Counted from the first letter of the stretch, positions 15,694 through 24,481 are shown. The stretch: 64,000 nt of DNA from JAAFHZ01 sp964247085 (GCA_964247085.1 CAXTSX010000008.1:1-64000); one strand, 5' to 3'. Made by a program: numbers and translations. The notes: generated from the sequence alone by a model not told the origin.

Positions 15694-17334
15694 ATGGGCA
15701 TGGTGAGGTGTTGGCAGCGTTGGAAATGGACGTTAATTAGCTGTGGCTGGAGTATTGCCGCTGTTGCTAGCCCGTTATCTTTAGTGTCTTCGATCGATCA
15801 AAATGGAATTGATGCCAAAAAGCTCCAACAGCCTCCCTACAATTTGACCGGTAAGAAAATTGCGATCGGACAGATTGAATTGGGGCGACCCGGCTCTTTT
15901 CGTTTCGATAAATCAGCGGGTCGGTTTAGTACTTTTCAACCAGAACAAATTTTTTTCCGCGACGACGTGGCTCTTTCTAATCTAAATGTAGAGCAACATG
16001 CCGCCATGGTCGGTAGCATCATGATTGCCCGCGACAAAGCTAGACCAGGCATTGCACCTGATGCCAGGCTATACAGCACCGCTGTCGGCACCTCCCAACA
16101 AACTAATCAGGCCGCCGAATGTGCAGCCACTCAATTTATTGCGCAGCAGAATGGGAATGATGTGCGCGCCATTAATTTTAGTTTTGGAGAACCGCTAAAC
16201 CGCGACAGTCGCAAAACTCCCCTCTTGGATGGCAATGCGCTGTTGACCCAATGCTTGGACTGGTCGAGCCGTCATAATAATGTTTTACATTTGGTGGCGG
16301 GCAATCAGGCCAAAGGTGGTATTCCGATTCCTACCGATAATTTCAATGGTATCAATGTGGCCTATACCATTCAGCGGGATGGCACCTTCCGGAAAGTAGA
16401 TTTTTCTAATTTGAGTCAGCAGCCGATCGGGGTGGCCAAAAAAATTCAAGATCGGGAGATCAATTTTGGGAAGCGACGATCGATCGGCTTAGTTGCTCCC
16501 GGTGGCGGCTTTAGCCTGTATGGTTTGGATGGCAAAATTATTACCGTCAATGGCACTAGTTTTGCCACTCCGCATTTGACGGCCACTGTGGCGCTGTTGC
16601 AAGAATTTGGCGATCGACAATTGCGCACTGCGAAACGCAAATTCAACCCGGATCCGCTGGCTCCGAGTCTCAACCACTGGAGTTTGGCCAGTCGGCAACA
16701 TGAAGTAATGAAAGCGGTGTTGATGAATTCCGCCGACAAAATTCAAGATCTGGGCAATGGCGATCGGTTAGGTATGTCGCGTACCATTTTGACTAAACAC
16801 AATCTCAGTTGGCTGGAGAGTGATGCTTATCTAGACCCAGAGATTCCGATCGATTACCAAATGGGTGTTGGACAACTCAATGCCTTCCGCGCCTACCAGC
16901 AATTTAGTCCCGGTCAATGGTCACCCCAAAACCCGGTCATTGCTACGGCCTGGGACTACAATCAAATTACCACTGGCACTTATCACGATTATATTTTGGC
17001 CAAGCCCCTTCGCCAAGGCAGCTTTGTTTCGGCCACCTTAGCTTGGGACAGGTTGGTAGAGTTAAATGACCAAAATGCTGATGGTGAATACATGGTGGGT
17101 GAAACATTTACCGATCGAGGTTTAAATAATCTGGATATCTACCTAATGCGCGCCGAAGAGACTGATATCAAGAAAAGCATTTGGTCATCGGTGAGTACTG
17201 TCGATAGTGTGGAACATATCTTTCATCAAGTGCCCAAAACTGGGCGCTATAAGATTCGGGTGCAATTCCGCCAGCAGGTCAATTTACCTCGTCAGGCTTA
17301 TGCGTTAGCTTGGTGGACAGTCCCGAGTAAATGA
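15694..17334 (+). CDS. Exported S8 (subtilisin-like) family protein with Glu at the catalytic Asp site
   Basis: A 546-residue protein with an N-terminal signal-like segment (WTLISCGWSIAAVASPLSLV). Subtilase elements are present but altered: the Asp strand reads IAIGQIELGRPG, with Glu62 where VIDTG would give the catalytic Asp; His102 lies in EQHAAMVGSIM in place of HGTHVAG; oxyanion Asn204 in LVAGNQ; Ser289 in NGTSFATPHLTA. A C-terminal beta-rich part (about 390-546) follows. It may be an active Glu variant or a non-catalytic relative. It starts 79 bases upstream of the divergent rpe start. Confidence 0.8.
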   Translation: MGMVRCWQRWKWTLISCGWSIAAVASPLSLVSSIDQNGIDAKKLQQPPYNLTGKKIAIGQIELGRPGSFRFDKSAGRFSTFQPEQIFFRDDVALSNLNVEQHAAMVGSIMIARDKARPGIAPDARLYSTAVGTSQQTNQAAECAATQFIAQQNGNDVRAINFSFGEPLNRDSRKTPLLDGNALLTQCLDWSSRHNNVLHLVAGNQAKGGIPIPTDNFNGINVAYTIQRDGTFRKVDFSNLSQQPIGVAKKIQDREINFGKRRSIGLVAPGGGFSLYGLDGKIITVNGTSFATPHLTATVALLQEFGDRQLRTAKRKFNPDPLAPSLNHWSLASRQHEVMKAVLMNSADKIQDLGNGDRLGMSRTILTKHNLSWLESDAYLDPEIPIDYQMGVGQLNAFRAYQQFSPGQWSPQNPVIATAWDYNQITTGTYHDYILAKPLRQGSFVSATLAWDRLVELNDQNADGEYMVGETFTDRGLNNLDIYLMRAEETDIKKSIWSSVSTVDSVEHIFHQVPKTGRYKIRVQFRQQVNLPRQAYALAWWTVPSK

Positions 17335-17393
17335 TCTTGCCAATTTGATAATTGCTTGCTATACTCAAAGACTGTTGAGTGAATAGCCTTTAA

Positions 17394-17467
17394 CGGGATG
17401 TAGCGCAGCTTGGTAGCGCGCCTGCTTTGGGAGCAGGATGCCGCAGGTTCGAATCCTGTCATCCCGA
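17394..17467 (+). tRNA. tRNA-Pro (anticodon TGG)
   Basis: Folds as a cloverleaf of 74 bases: acceptor CGGGATG pairing with CATCCCG, D arm GCGC-AGCTTGGTA-GCGC, anticodon stem CCTGC/GCAGG with loop TTTGGGA (anticodon TGG), T arm with GTTCGAATCC, discriminator A. CCA is not encoded. Confidence 0.95.
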
Positions 17468-17553
17468 TTTTCGTAATTCAATACTCCTCATCAAATATCT
17501 CACTGGCCTCGGCTGGTGAATTTTTTTTGGCTTTGCTGCTCGAAGAGATGAAT

Positions 17554-17656
17554 CGCCCTCATCCCCTAGCCCCTTACTCCCAATTTTGGGAGAAGGGGAA
17601 TTGGATTATTGCTTCCCTCGCAGCCCAATTTTGGGAGAGGGGTTGGAGGTGAAGGC
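17554..17656. repeat. Intergenic palindromic repeat of the common cyanobacterial type
   Basis: CGCCCTCATCCCCTAGCCCC is followed by two copies of CCCAATTTTGGGAGA (starting near 17580 and 17624) and ends with GGGGTTGGAGGTGAAGGC. The arms are self-complementary (CTCCCAATTTTGGGAG). Such elements are scattered between genes in many cyanobacteria. Any open reading frame across it is probably not real. Confidence 0.7.
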
Positions 17657-17709
17657 AAAATCGATTTTCATACTTGAATTAAGCAACGCCTTTTTTTAAA
17701 TTACTACTA

Positions 17710-18339
17710 TTACTTTTTGGGGCGGGTAAAAATAACTAATAAAGCGATGCTACCCACCAATCCAGCTATAGCTACAACCGGGAGTAACCAGTTGATTGGT
17801 GCAGGAACTGAGTTCGGCGGTGATTTTATCTTGTTTAATTCTGGGGAAATCAACGACCCATCAATCTCAGCTGGTTCAGGATTGGAAGTAGTTGGTGAAG
17901 ACAGTTTTGCCCCTGGTGCCACAGTCAAATCAAATTGCAGTTTGAAAGGTTGAAAATTCGCTCCAGCCTGTGGCTGACCGCTTAATTCTAGTAAATAAGC
18001 TCCCGGTTGCTTAAACAACACCGTCGCACTGGGAATCCCTTGATATTTTTCAGCGGTGATCGATCGCAAGGCTGGTTGCATTACTAACTTTTTGCTGGGC
18101 AGTTGGATAACTTGAAGTTGGCACTGGCAATCGCTGAGCGGTACAGTTTGGCCACCTTTTTGAGTGAGGGCAAACCATACTACGGTTTGTTCATTAGTGC
18201 GGGCTCGATCGGCTGGTTCTACATGTAAGGTCGCCCCAATTTCATTACTGGTTTTAACTTTGTGCGCTAGCACTGGCAGCGCGAGGCTGCTGATACTCAA
18301 CCAGATCATTAATCTACTTAAATTATTTTGGTGAGTCAT
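17710..18339 (-). CDS. Exported protein with C-terminal membrane anchor, unknown function
   Basis: A 209-residue protein with a signal peptide ending around LPVLAHKVKTS and a C-terminal span at about 182-203 (INWLLPVVAIAGLVGSIALLVIF) followed by RPKK, giving an outside-facing beta domain tethered to the membrane. The exposed part has a Cys-x-Cys (DCQCQL) and an LSGQPQAGANFQPFKLQFDLTV end reminiscent of YtkA/FixH-like domains that sit near metal-handling genes. The TauE-like/ferric-reductase-like gene 1.3 kb further on the same strand may be a functional partner; this is inference. Confidence 0.65.
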   Translation of the reverse strand: MTHQNNLSRLMIWLSISSLALPVLAHKVKTSNEIGATLHVEPADRARTNEQTVVWFALTQKGGQTVPLSDCQCQLQVIQLPSKKLVMQPALRSITAEKYQGIPSATVLFKQPGAYLLELSGQPQAGANFQPFKLQFDLTVAPGAKLSSPTTSNPEPAEIDGSLISPELNKIKSPPNSVPAPINWLLPVVAIAGLVGSIALLVIFTRPKK

Positions 18340-18585
18340 TGGCCAAGAATTGGGGTATTTAAGCTTATGAAATTACAAAAATTAATGAATATTCAGAAAA
18401 TAGCTTACTTTTTCTTACTGACAAGACAATTCAGTGGAATTAATATCTCTAAAACATAGTTGAATCTATGCATAACTTCAACCCAAATAACATCTTAATT
18501 GAGTGTCCAAGTCTTAGGGTCTTGTAAGCGAACCTATAAGCAACTGCAACAAATATTGAACCAAACTATTTTTCGTGACCCAATT

Positions 18586-19146
18586 ATGAATACAGATTAT
18601 GTTGTTTTTATTCACGGTGTGAAGACTAGAGACAAAAAACAATTCTGCAAAAACGCCGAACATACTTTTGGCAATATTAAAGCTAGTATCACTTCTCATC
18701 CTACCAGAGAGTTAAAGCCTGTCATGCTGTTTTGGGGAGATATCGCTAAAGAATCCACCGAAGCTGTTCAGGAACAAATCAGCCAGAAATCTCCAGCTTG
18801 GCAAAAAATTTGGTTTCAGGATTTACGACTCAATCAGGTTTTGACATTTGTCGGAGATGCTGCTCTTTACTTGAGCCGAACCGTCAGTATCAAAATTCTA
18901 CGATCACTGATTGCTCAAGCAGTGGAGCAAATCGGTACCAACATAGACAAAAATAATGGCGATCGGCTGCATTTGGTGACTCATAGTTGGGGAACAGTAA
19001 TTCTATTTGATATCTTGTTTGCGACTCGCTGGGAAGAACCTAGTCTCCCCGTACGATCCTCAATCCTGATGGCCACCTTTTACCATACCCGATACATAAA
19101 ACCTCTCGATCGACAGCAACGACCAAAACCACTGCAACCTCACTAA
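18586..19146 (+). pseudogene. Truncated alpha/beta-hydrolase-like gene with foreign 3' end
   Basis: From ATG 18586 (MNTDYVVFIHGVKTRDKK) the frame encodes an alpha/beta hydrolase-like protein with the nucleophile elbow HLVTHSWGTVILFD near residue 131. After about residue 160 (ATRWEEPSLP) the sequence stops looking like the family, and the last 20 or so codons (YIKPLDRQQRPKPLQPH) are the antisense reading of a duplicated copy of the 3' end of the TauE-like gene. The normal C-terminal part, including the usual catalytic His, is missing. An upstream in-frame start at 18499 exists but lacks support. Probably non-functional. Confidence 0.6.
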
Positions 19147-19222
19147 CAAAACCAACAGCATCATCAGGACGAGACTGATCGATCGCAGTTGCTGTAGTCG
19201 AAATACTTGGCTCCAATGATTT
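19086..19222 (-). repeat. Partial, diverged duplicate of the TauE-like gene 3' end
   Basis: Bases 19088-19196 align with 19668-19776 almost base for base for about 70 bases (ACATAAAACC, CTCGATCGACAGCAACGACC, AACAAAACCAACAGCA), then with gaps to the GGCTCCAATGA region near 19209. On the minus strand it reads RLQWFWSLLSIERFYVSGMVK, matching RLRWFWSLLSIERFYVSGVVK at the end of the real gene. The copy has frame changes and is not expressed as such. Confidence 0.85.
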
Positions 19223-19332
19223 GAGCATCTTCCAAGGCCATAATCTGACTTAAGCAGCTGGGTTCGATCGAGAACTCTAATTATCATTAAACATCAGCGA
19301 TAATAGAAACTAGCGATTACATGGTATTGCTC

Positions 19333-19629
19333 ATGTCCCAGATTATTGAAGTCAACCTAGCTGATATTCTCAACAAAATCGATCAACGTCTCGATCGAAT
19401 AGAGCTGTCTATCAACGATCTCAAGGTTGGGCAAGTTCGATTAGAAGAAAAGGCAGAAGCTTTAGAGAGTAAGGTAGAGTCCCAAGGCAAAACGCTAGAA
19501 GCTAAGATTGACGGTCTGGATAAACGAATTAGCAATCAGGAATTCATTAATCGTAGTGTATTAGTGGCCTTGATTGTAGGAATTATTGGTGGATTCGCTA
19601 AATTATTTGGTTTTATTGACAAAGTTTAA
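19333..19629 (+). CDS. Small coiled-coil protein with C-terminal membrane span
   Basis: About 98 residues from ATG 19333 (MSQIIEVNLADILNKIDQRL); ATG 19321 is an alternative. Long heptad-like coiled coil (IDQRLDRIELSINDL ... LEEKAEALESKVESQGKTLEAKIDGLDKRI) and a hydrophobic end (SVLVALIVGIIGGFAKLFGF) suggest a tail-anchored structural protein. Similar short proteins are common in cyanobacteria, with no known role. It lies between the duplicated segment and the true TauE-like gene. Confidence 0.6.
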   Translation: MSQIIEVNLADILNKIDQRLDRIELSINDLKVGQVRLEEKAEALESKVESQGKTLEAKIDGLDKRISNQEFINRSVLVALIVGIIGGFAKLFGFIDKV

Positions 19630-19643
19630 CTTTAATAAATATC

Positions 19644-20852
19644 CTAATCACTATTTTTTACTACCCCCGACACATAAAACCGCTCGATCGACAGCAACGA
19701 CCAAAACCACCGCAACCTCAGCAACAAAACCAACAGCACTACACTAATGAGACCGATCGATCGCCATTGCTGACCACTATTAACCTGCACCGTCCCGAAA
19801 TAACTGGCTCCAATCAACAGACAATGAGTCATCCCTAAGATTAAAGCAGGGACAGCCAACAAATGAAGCCGTCGCCAAGCCTGTCCCAGACGCTGTTGCG
19901 CCACATCAAAACTAGTAGCAGCAGGCAATACCAAACACAGCAGAGCCGCTAACCCACTCCAAATCCCGACCTGCTGACTAGGCAACATAAAAAATAAAGC
20001 CGCTAGATTCCAGCCCCAGGTATGTTCTACCATATGCCAGACATGAGCGATCGATAGCACCATGGCCCCCACACCCAACAAGCGCCGATAAGATAATAGC
20101 TGTGGCCAAAAACGACTCAGTGGCCGAGCCACCAACGCCGCCGCTAGACAAATTAACGCCCCGTAACCAGTCACATCCACCATCGTATCGCCAGTGCGTC
20201 CCAGCGTCAGTAGCCCGACAATCACCGTAATCCAGCCCCCAGCCAGGCGGAGTTGGCTATGTCGATCGCTACTCCAATGGCTGCTGGCGACACCAACGCC
20301 TAACATCATCGGCATAGTCCCCAAACCAAAAGCCAGCATCGTAGCCGTTCCTGCCCAAAGATTCCCAGCTTCGATCGCCTTTAACTGCGCCGCATACAAA
20401 AAACCGCAGGGCATCAATCCCCACATTAGACCCAGGAGCACTGGCGATTGCTGGCCTGCCATGCTGGCACTAACTAAGCGATGCAGTTGACGATTTAGAA
20501 ACTGCGGGGCGGGCGGCAATAACTGGGGCTTAATTTGTACCAAACCCCACCAAATTAATAAACAGCCACTCAGCAGTATTACCCCGGCGCGTAAATCACT
20601 ACCAATCCCGACTAGTTGACCAGTAGCCACCACCGTCGCACTCACTGCTCCCAATAAACTGCCTACCAGTGCATAACTCAGTAGCCGACCCAGATTCAAA
20701 AGACCATGAAACCGTAGGGAGTCTTGCCAAGTGGGTGCTGGTGAATGGCTGGAGATTGCCAGAGCTACAGTGAGCGGACCACACATGCCGACGCAGTGGC
20801 CAAAACTACCGAAAAATCCTAATCCCAACATCAGAAGGAGATCGATCGACAT
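19644..20852 (-). CDS. TauE/SafE (UreH-like) membrane protein fused to a ferric-reductase-like transmembrane domain
   Basis: A 402-residue polytopic membrane protein. The N-terminal half (about 1-230) is of the sulfite-exporter/DsbD-like UreH-2 type: GFFGSFGHCVGMCGPLTVAL with its Cys pair, then GLMWGLMPCGFLYAAQLKAIEAGN and GLGTMPMMLGVG. The C-terminal half (about 245-400) looks like a haem-binding ferric-reductase-like module: AHVWHMVEHTWGW, SGLAALLCLVLPAATS, AWRRLHLLAVPALILGMTHCLL with spaced histidines. Such fusions suggest a role in metal or redox handling across the membrane, possibly copper; this is inference. A partial duplicate of its 3' end lies 0.5 kb downstream. Confidence 0.8.
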   Translation of the reverse strand: MSIDLLLMLGLGFFGSFGHCVGMCGPLTVALAISSHSPAPTWQDSLRFHGLLNLGRLLSYALVGSLLGAVSATVVATGQLVGIGSDLRAGVILLSGCLLIWWGLVQIKPQLLPPAPQFLNRQLHRLVSASMAGQQSPVLLGLMWGLMPCGFLYAAQLKAIEAGNLWAGTATMLAFGLGTMPMMLGVGVASSHWSSDRHSQLRLAGGWITVIVGLLTLGRTGDTMVDVTGYGALICLAAALVARPLSRFWPQLLSYRRLLGVGAMVLSIAHVWHMVEHTWGWNLAALFFMLPSQQVGIWSGLAALLCLVLPAATSFDVAQQRLGQAWRRLHLLAVPALILGMTHCLLIGASYFGTVQVNSGQQWRSIGLISVVLLVLLLRLRWFWSLLSIERFYVSGVVKNSD

Positions 20853-20888
20853 TTATCAGCCCCCTTCAGAAATCACAGTCCTCATATT

Positions 20889-22280
20889 CTAGCGGCTGGC
20901 CGAATAATTGGCCGACGGAACTGGCAACAGCGACCATTGCCAACATTGCTGCACAAACCGCTCTGGCAAATGCCGAGCAGTACCCCAATGTAAATGCAAA
21001 TAGGAAGCATGGAGCTGGGGCAAATGCCAACCCTCCCACAAATCTTCCCCAGACGGCATGGTCGTTAACACCCGGCGCTGCATCGCAAACAAAGGAGCGG
21101 TGGGTTCAACTGACAAGCTCGATCGATGAAATTCATGACCCCTGACCAGTTCTCCTTTTTTGAGTAACGGTGTATCCGCCTGTGCTACCGCCGTTCGGTA
21201 ACCCAGCGTTAACCGTTTTCCCATCCGTGCTTGGGTTGGTAATATTCCCACCATTTGATAACTACAATTCTCAAAATCAGTGATCGATTCCGTCAGATAC
21301 ATTAAGCCCCCACATTCGGCATAGGTTGGCATCCCCATCTGGATGGCTGATCGCACTGCTGTTCGCATCAAACTATTCTCAGCCAACTGCGCCGCAAACA
21401 TCTCCGGGAAACCACCACCAAAATACAGCCCCTGTACCTCCGGCAATACTTCATCCTGCAAAGGACTCCAATAACATAACTCCGCCCCCAGCGATGCTAG
21501 CATCTCCAGATTCTCGGCATAGTAAAAACTAAAGGCCGCATCCCTGGCCACACCAATCTTCACCCGTTTTTTCAGGGGCGGAGTTACCACTATAGTCATC
21601 GGAGCTACCTGCAATAATGGTAATAATTTCTCCCAATCAAAACACTGCTGACCGATCGCCGCCAACCTACCGACTATTGCTTTCAACTCCGGTAACTCAG
21701 CGGTGGGCACCAATCCCAGATACCTGTCCGGTAAACTAATCTCGTCTTCCCGCCGAAACACTCCCAAAATGGGAATTTGCAACGGAGCTAGAGCCGCTGT
21801 CAAGATTTCTAGATGTCGATCGCTACCCACCCGATTTAGGACTAGTCCAGCAATTTGTAGTTGTGGATCGAAATTGCAATAACCTTGCACCAACGCCGCC
21901 ACCGACTGGGACATGCTCTGACAATTCACCACTAGTAACACTGGCAAAGTCAGCTGTCGTGCCACCTGCGCCGTACTACCGTAACCCGGCGGATCGACCG
22001 CCCCATCAAATAGTCCCATCACCCCTTCCACCACGGCCAGCGATACGTCTTGGGTGTGGCGAGCAAAGCACTGGGGTAAATACTCCGCCGCCGTCAACAC
22101 CATATCAAGGTTGTAACAAGGGCGATCGGTGACATGGGCATGGAACATGGGGTCGATGTAGTCGGGGCCGACCTTAAAGGACTGCACTGGCTGGCCTTGG
22201 GCGCGCAGCGCCGCCAAAAGTGCTAAGGTAATGGTTGTTTTTCCGCTACCACTGCGTTCCCCCGCGATTACTACTGCCAT
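20889..22280 (-). CDS. cbiA: Cobyrinate a,c-diamide synthase (CbiA/CobB)
   Basis: ATP-dependent amidation of carboxylates a and c of (hydrogeno)cobyrinic acid in corrinoid synthesis, 463 residues. P-loop GERSGSGKTT at 7-16, FKVGPDYIDPMFH, VVEGVMGLFDG (Walker-B-like), then the class I glutamine amidotransferase-type domain with YFGGGFPEMFA and the Cys nucleophile in PTYAECGGLMYL, and a final HEFHRSS. The 5' end overlaps the upstream flank of the divergent permease gene. No cobalamin riboswitch was seen nearby. Confidence 0.95.
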   Translation of the reverse strand: MAVVIAGERSGSGKTTITLALLAALRAQGQPVQSFKVGPDYIDPMFHAHVTDRPCYNLDMVLTAAEYLPQCFARHTQDVSLAVVEGVMGLFDGAVDPPGYGSTAQVARQLTLPVLLVVNCQSMSQSVAALVQGYCNFDPQLQIAGLVLNRVGSDRHLEILTAALAPLQIPILGVFRREDEISLPDRYLGLVPTAELPELKAIVGRLAAIGQQCFDWEKLLPLLQVAPMTIVVTPPLKKRVKIGVARDAAFSFYYAENLEMLASLGAELCYWSPLQDEVLPEVQGLYFGGGFPEMFAAQLAENSLMRTAVRSAIQMGMPTYAECGGLMYLTESITDFENCSYQMVGILPTQARMGKRLTLGYRTAVAQADTPLLKKGELVRGHEFHRSSLSVEPTAPLFAMQRRVLTTMPSGEDLWEGWHLPQLHASYLHLHWGTARHLPERFVQQCWQWSLLPVPSANYSASR

Positions 22281-22336
22281 CTGCTCCAGCCTCCGATGCT
22301 CCAGACCAATCGTGGCATACTTTACCGAAATTCGCC

Positions 22337-23224
22337 ATGCTGCAACGTTTTTTTACTGTCGATCGTGCTCAAAAGCTCACCCCCTATTTATTCTTAGCCC
22401 CGGCGTTGTTGGGGCTAGGCTTAACTGTTTTCATCCCAGCTCTGCAAGCTTTTTACCTCAGCTTCAATTCCTATAATATTTTTGACGGCAGCACTGCTTG
22501 GACGGGCTTGGATAATTTCAATAAGTTGATGCAAGATGAGGTGTTTTGGCAGACGGTACGGAATACGTTGTTGTATTTATTGTTTGTCGTGCCAGCCTTG
22601 GTTTTTCTACCTTTAGTTTTAGCGATCGCCGTCAACCAAAAGTTGATGGGTATTAGTTGGTTTCGAGCTGCTTACTACGTTCCAGTGCTGATCTCGATGG
22701 TGGTGGCCGGGATTGCCTGGAAGTTTATCTATGCTGAGAATGGCCTGCTGAACCAATTGCTGCAAGCGCTGCATCTGCCGCCCGTGGAATGGCTGACTAG
22801 TCCCTCGATCGCTCTCTTCAGTGTGATGATTGTGACGATTTGGAAGGGTTTGGGCTATTACATGGTGATTTATTTGGCAGGTTTGCAATCAATTCCGGCG
22901 GATTTGTATGAGGCGGCGGCGATCGATGGGGTGGATGGGGTGGCCAAACATTGGGATATCACGATTCCTTTGATGCGTCCCTATATGGCTTTGGTGGCGG
23001 TGGTCTCGGCGATTGCGGCGACTAAGGTATTTGAAGAAGTGTATGTGATGACCCAAGGCGGGCCACGCAATAGCTCGAAAACGGTGGTTTATTATCTCTA
23101 TCAGCAAGCTTTTGGGAGTGACCAAAATCTGAGCTATGCCTGTACGATCGGGCTGGTGTTGTTTCTGGTGATTTTGGTGTTGTCGATCATTAATCTCAAA
23201 CTTTCTGATGGCAAGGTGATGTAG
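22337..23224 (+). CDS. ABC-type sugar transporter permease (MalF/LacF type)
   Basis: Integral membrane permease of about 295 residues in the CUT1 family. The ATG at 22337 (MLQRFFTVDRAQKLTPYLFLAPALLGLGL) is preferred; an earlier in-frame ATG at 22235 lies inside cbiA on the other strand. Five to six spans are visible, and the cytoplasmic EAA loop reads YEAAAIDGVDGVAKHWDITIPLMRPYMALV, followed by GGPRNSSKTVVYYLYQQAF. No partner permease, ATPase or binding protein of the same type is adjacent, so it works with components elsewhere or is orphaned. Confidence 0.88.
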   Translation: MLQRFFTVDRAQKLTPYLFLAPALLGLGLTVFIPALQAFYLSFNSYNIFDGSTAWTGLDNFNKLMQDEVFWQTVRNTLLYLLFVVPALVFLPLVLAIAVNQKLMGISWFRAAYYVPVLISMVVAGIAWKFIYAENGLLNQLLQALHLPPVEWLTSPSIALFSVMIVTIWKGLGYYMVIYLAGLQSIPADLYEAAAIDGVDGVAKHWDITIPLMRPYMALVAVVSAIAATKVFEEVYVMTQGGPRNSSKTVVYYLYQQAFGSDQNLSYACTIGLVLFLVILVLSIINLKLSDGKVM

Positions 23225-23449
23225 AAAGCCATGGGAGCTAGCCGCAGGGATGTATTCTTGAAAGTAATTGTCCCGGTTACTTTTTCTAGTATTATAGATA
23301 CATTGCGAGTCAATATTTCTGGCGCTTAGAACTTTGTGGTAATTGCCGAATTATTAGCAGCATAGACTGGTTTGGGTTTCAAAATAAATAGTTGCCCAAT
23401 TCAACTATCTAATTTTACTTACTGCCTAATTTTCCCAATCGAAATTAAT
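23225..23449 (+). pseudogene. Decayed nitrate/sulfonate-type ABC permease fragment
   Basis: In the same frame directly after the sugar permease stop, the bases encode KAMGASRRDVFLKVIVPVTF, then IIDTLRVNISGA, a TAG, NFVVIAELLAA, another TAG, and TGLGFKINS. This is the EAA loop and next span of an SsuC/TauC/NrtB-type permease, interrupted by two in-frame stops and lacking the rest. The intact lipoprotein that follows is the matching type of binding protein, so this is the relic of its permease gene. Confidence 0.7.
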
Positions 23450-23455
23450 TTATTT

Positions 23456-24481
23456 ATGTCAAAACTATTTACTTGGTCTCGTTGGATTTTTTTGGCTGTT
23501 GCCTCTCTAATATTAACGATCGCCTGTACCCAAAATCCGAATGTTACTACTGCGCCGACTAGCAGTTCGGCACCAGCTGCTGCATCTGCACCGCTAGTAT
23601 CTGGTACCGTCGATTGGATTGGTTATTCTGGTTATTATGTGGCAAATAAACAGGGTTTATTTTCCCAAGCAGGTTTAAATAATAAAGATTTGGTACTCAA
23701 AAGCCCTACCGATCTGATCACTGCTGTTTTAGCCAAAAAGATTGATATTGCTTGGATGACATCCGCCGATGCTATCCTCACTTCAACTCAAGATCCGTCG
23801 CTGAAGATCATCTACTTAGTAGACTATTCGGATGGAGCTGATGGCATCCTCGGTCGAAATATTACCAAACCTCAAGATGTAAAGGGTAAGGTGCTAGCTA
23901 GAGAAAATCTCTTGGCCGGAAAATTATTATTGCAGACTTACCTCCAGCAGGCCAAATTAACCGAAAGCGATCTCAAAATTAAGGAGTTAGACTTTGCAGC
24001 GGCAGCGACTGCTTTTGTGTCTAAAAAAGTGGATTTAGCGGTTACTTTTGAGCCTTTTTTAACAAAATCTGCCAAAGAGGGTGGTGGTAAAGTTATCTTC
24101 TCTACCAAAGGTACTAACTTGATTGCTGATGTCCTGGTGGTGAGAGAAAACCTATTACAAACTCGCAAGCAAGACCTACAAACTTATATTCAGACTATTG
24201 ATAAAGCTGTCAAATTAGTCAATGCTGGCGATGTAGCTGCATTGAAAATTGTTGGTGAAAAAATGGGGAATGTACCTGTTGCGGATATCCAGGAACAGTT
24301 GAAAGGGGTGAAGGTATTTGATTTAGCTAGTAACAAGGCGATCGGATTTGACAAAAGTAATCCCAATAGTTTGATTGGAAATCTCACTCTGACTGCTAAA
24401 GGGGCGGCGGATTTCAAGATGGTACCTAAACCAATCAAGGTTGAGTCACTATATGATGACTCGATCGTCAAATCTATGTAA
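23456..24481 (+). CDS. Substrate-binding lipoprotein of the nitrate/sulfonate/THI5-like ABC family
   Basis: A 341-residue lipoprotein from ATG 23456. The signal peptide MSKLFTWSRWIFLAVASLILTIAC ends in a lipobox (LTIA|C). The mature part matches SsuA/NMT1-like proteins: VDWIGYSGYYVANKQGLF, VLAKKIDIAWMTSADAIL, ADGILGRNITKPQDVKGK, ARENLLAGKLLLQTYL, and VSKKVDLAVTFEPFL. Ligand unknown. The permease directly upstream is a pseudogene and no ATPase is near, so the protein may be orphaned or use another transporter. A strong terminator follows. Confidence 0.85.
   Translation: MSKLFTWSRWIFLAVASLILTIACTQNPNVTTAPTSSSAPAAASAPLVSGTVDWIGYSGYYVANKQGLFSQAGLNNKDLVLKSPTDLITAVLAKKIDIAWMTSADAILTSTQDPSLKIIYLVDYSDGADGILGRNITKPQDVKGKVLARENLLAGKLLLQTYLQQAKLTESDLKIKELDFAAAATAFVSKKVDLAVTFEPFLTKSAKEGGGKVIFSTKGTNLIADVLVVRENLLQTRKQDLQTYIQTIDKAVKLVNAGDVAALKIVGEKMGNVPVADIQEQLKGVKVFDLASNKAIGFDKSNPNSLIGNLTLTAKGAADFKMVPKPIKVESLYDDSIVKSM

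Noticed and set aside
17410..17652. 80-residue frame overlapping tRNA-Pro
   Set aside because: It begins inside the tRNA and runs through an intergenic palindromic repeat.
20889..22300. Cobalamin riboswitch before cbiA
   Set aside because: No conserved B12-box-like sequence was seen in the short upstream region.
22235..22336. Upstream start for the sugar permease
   Set aside because: It would overlap the 5' end of cbiA on the other strand and adds a non-family N-terminus; ATG 22337 gives the usual permease start.
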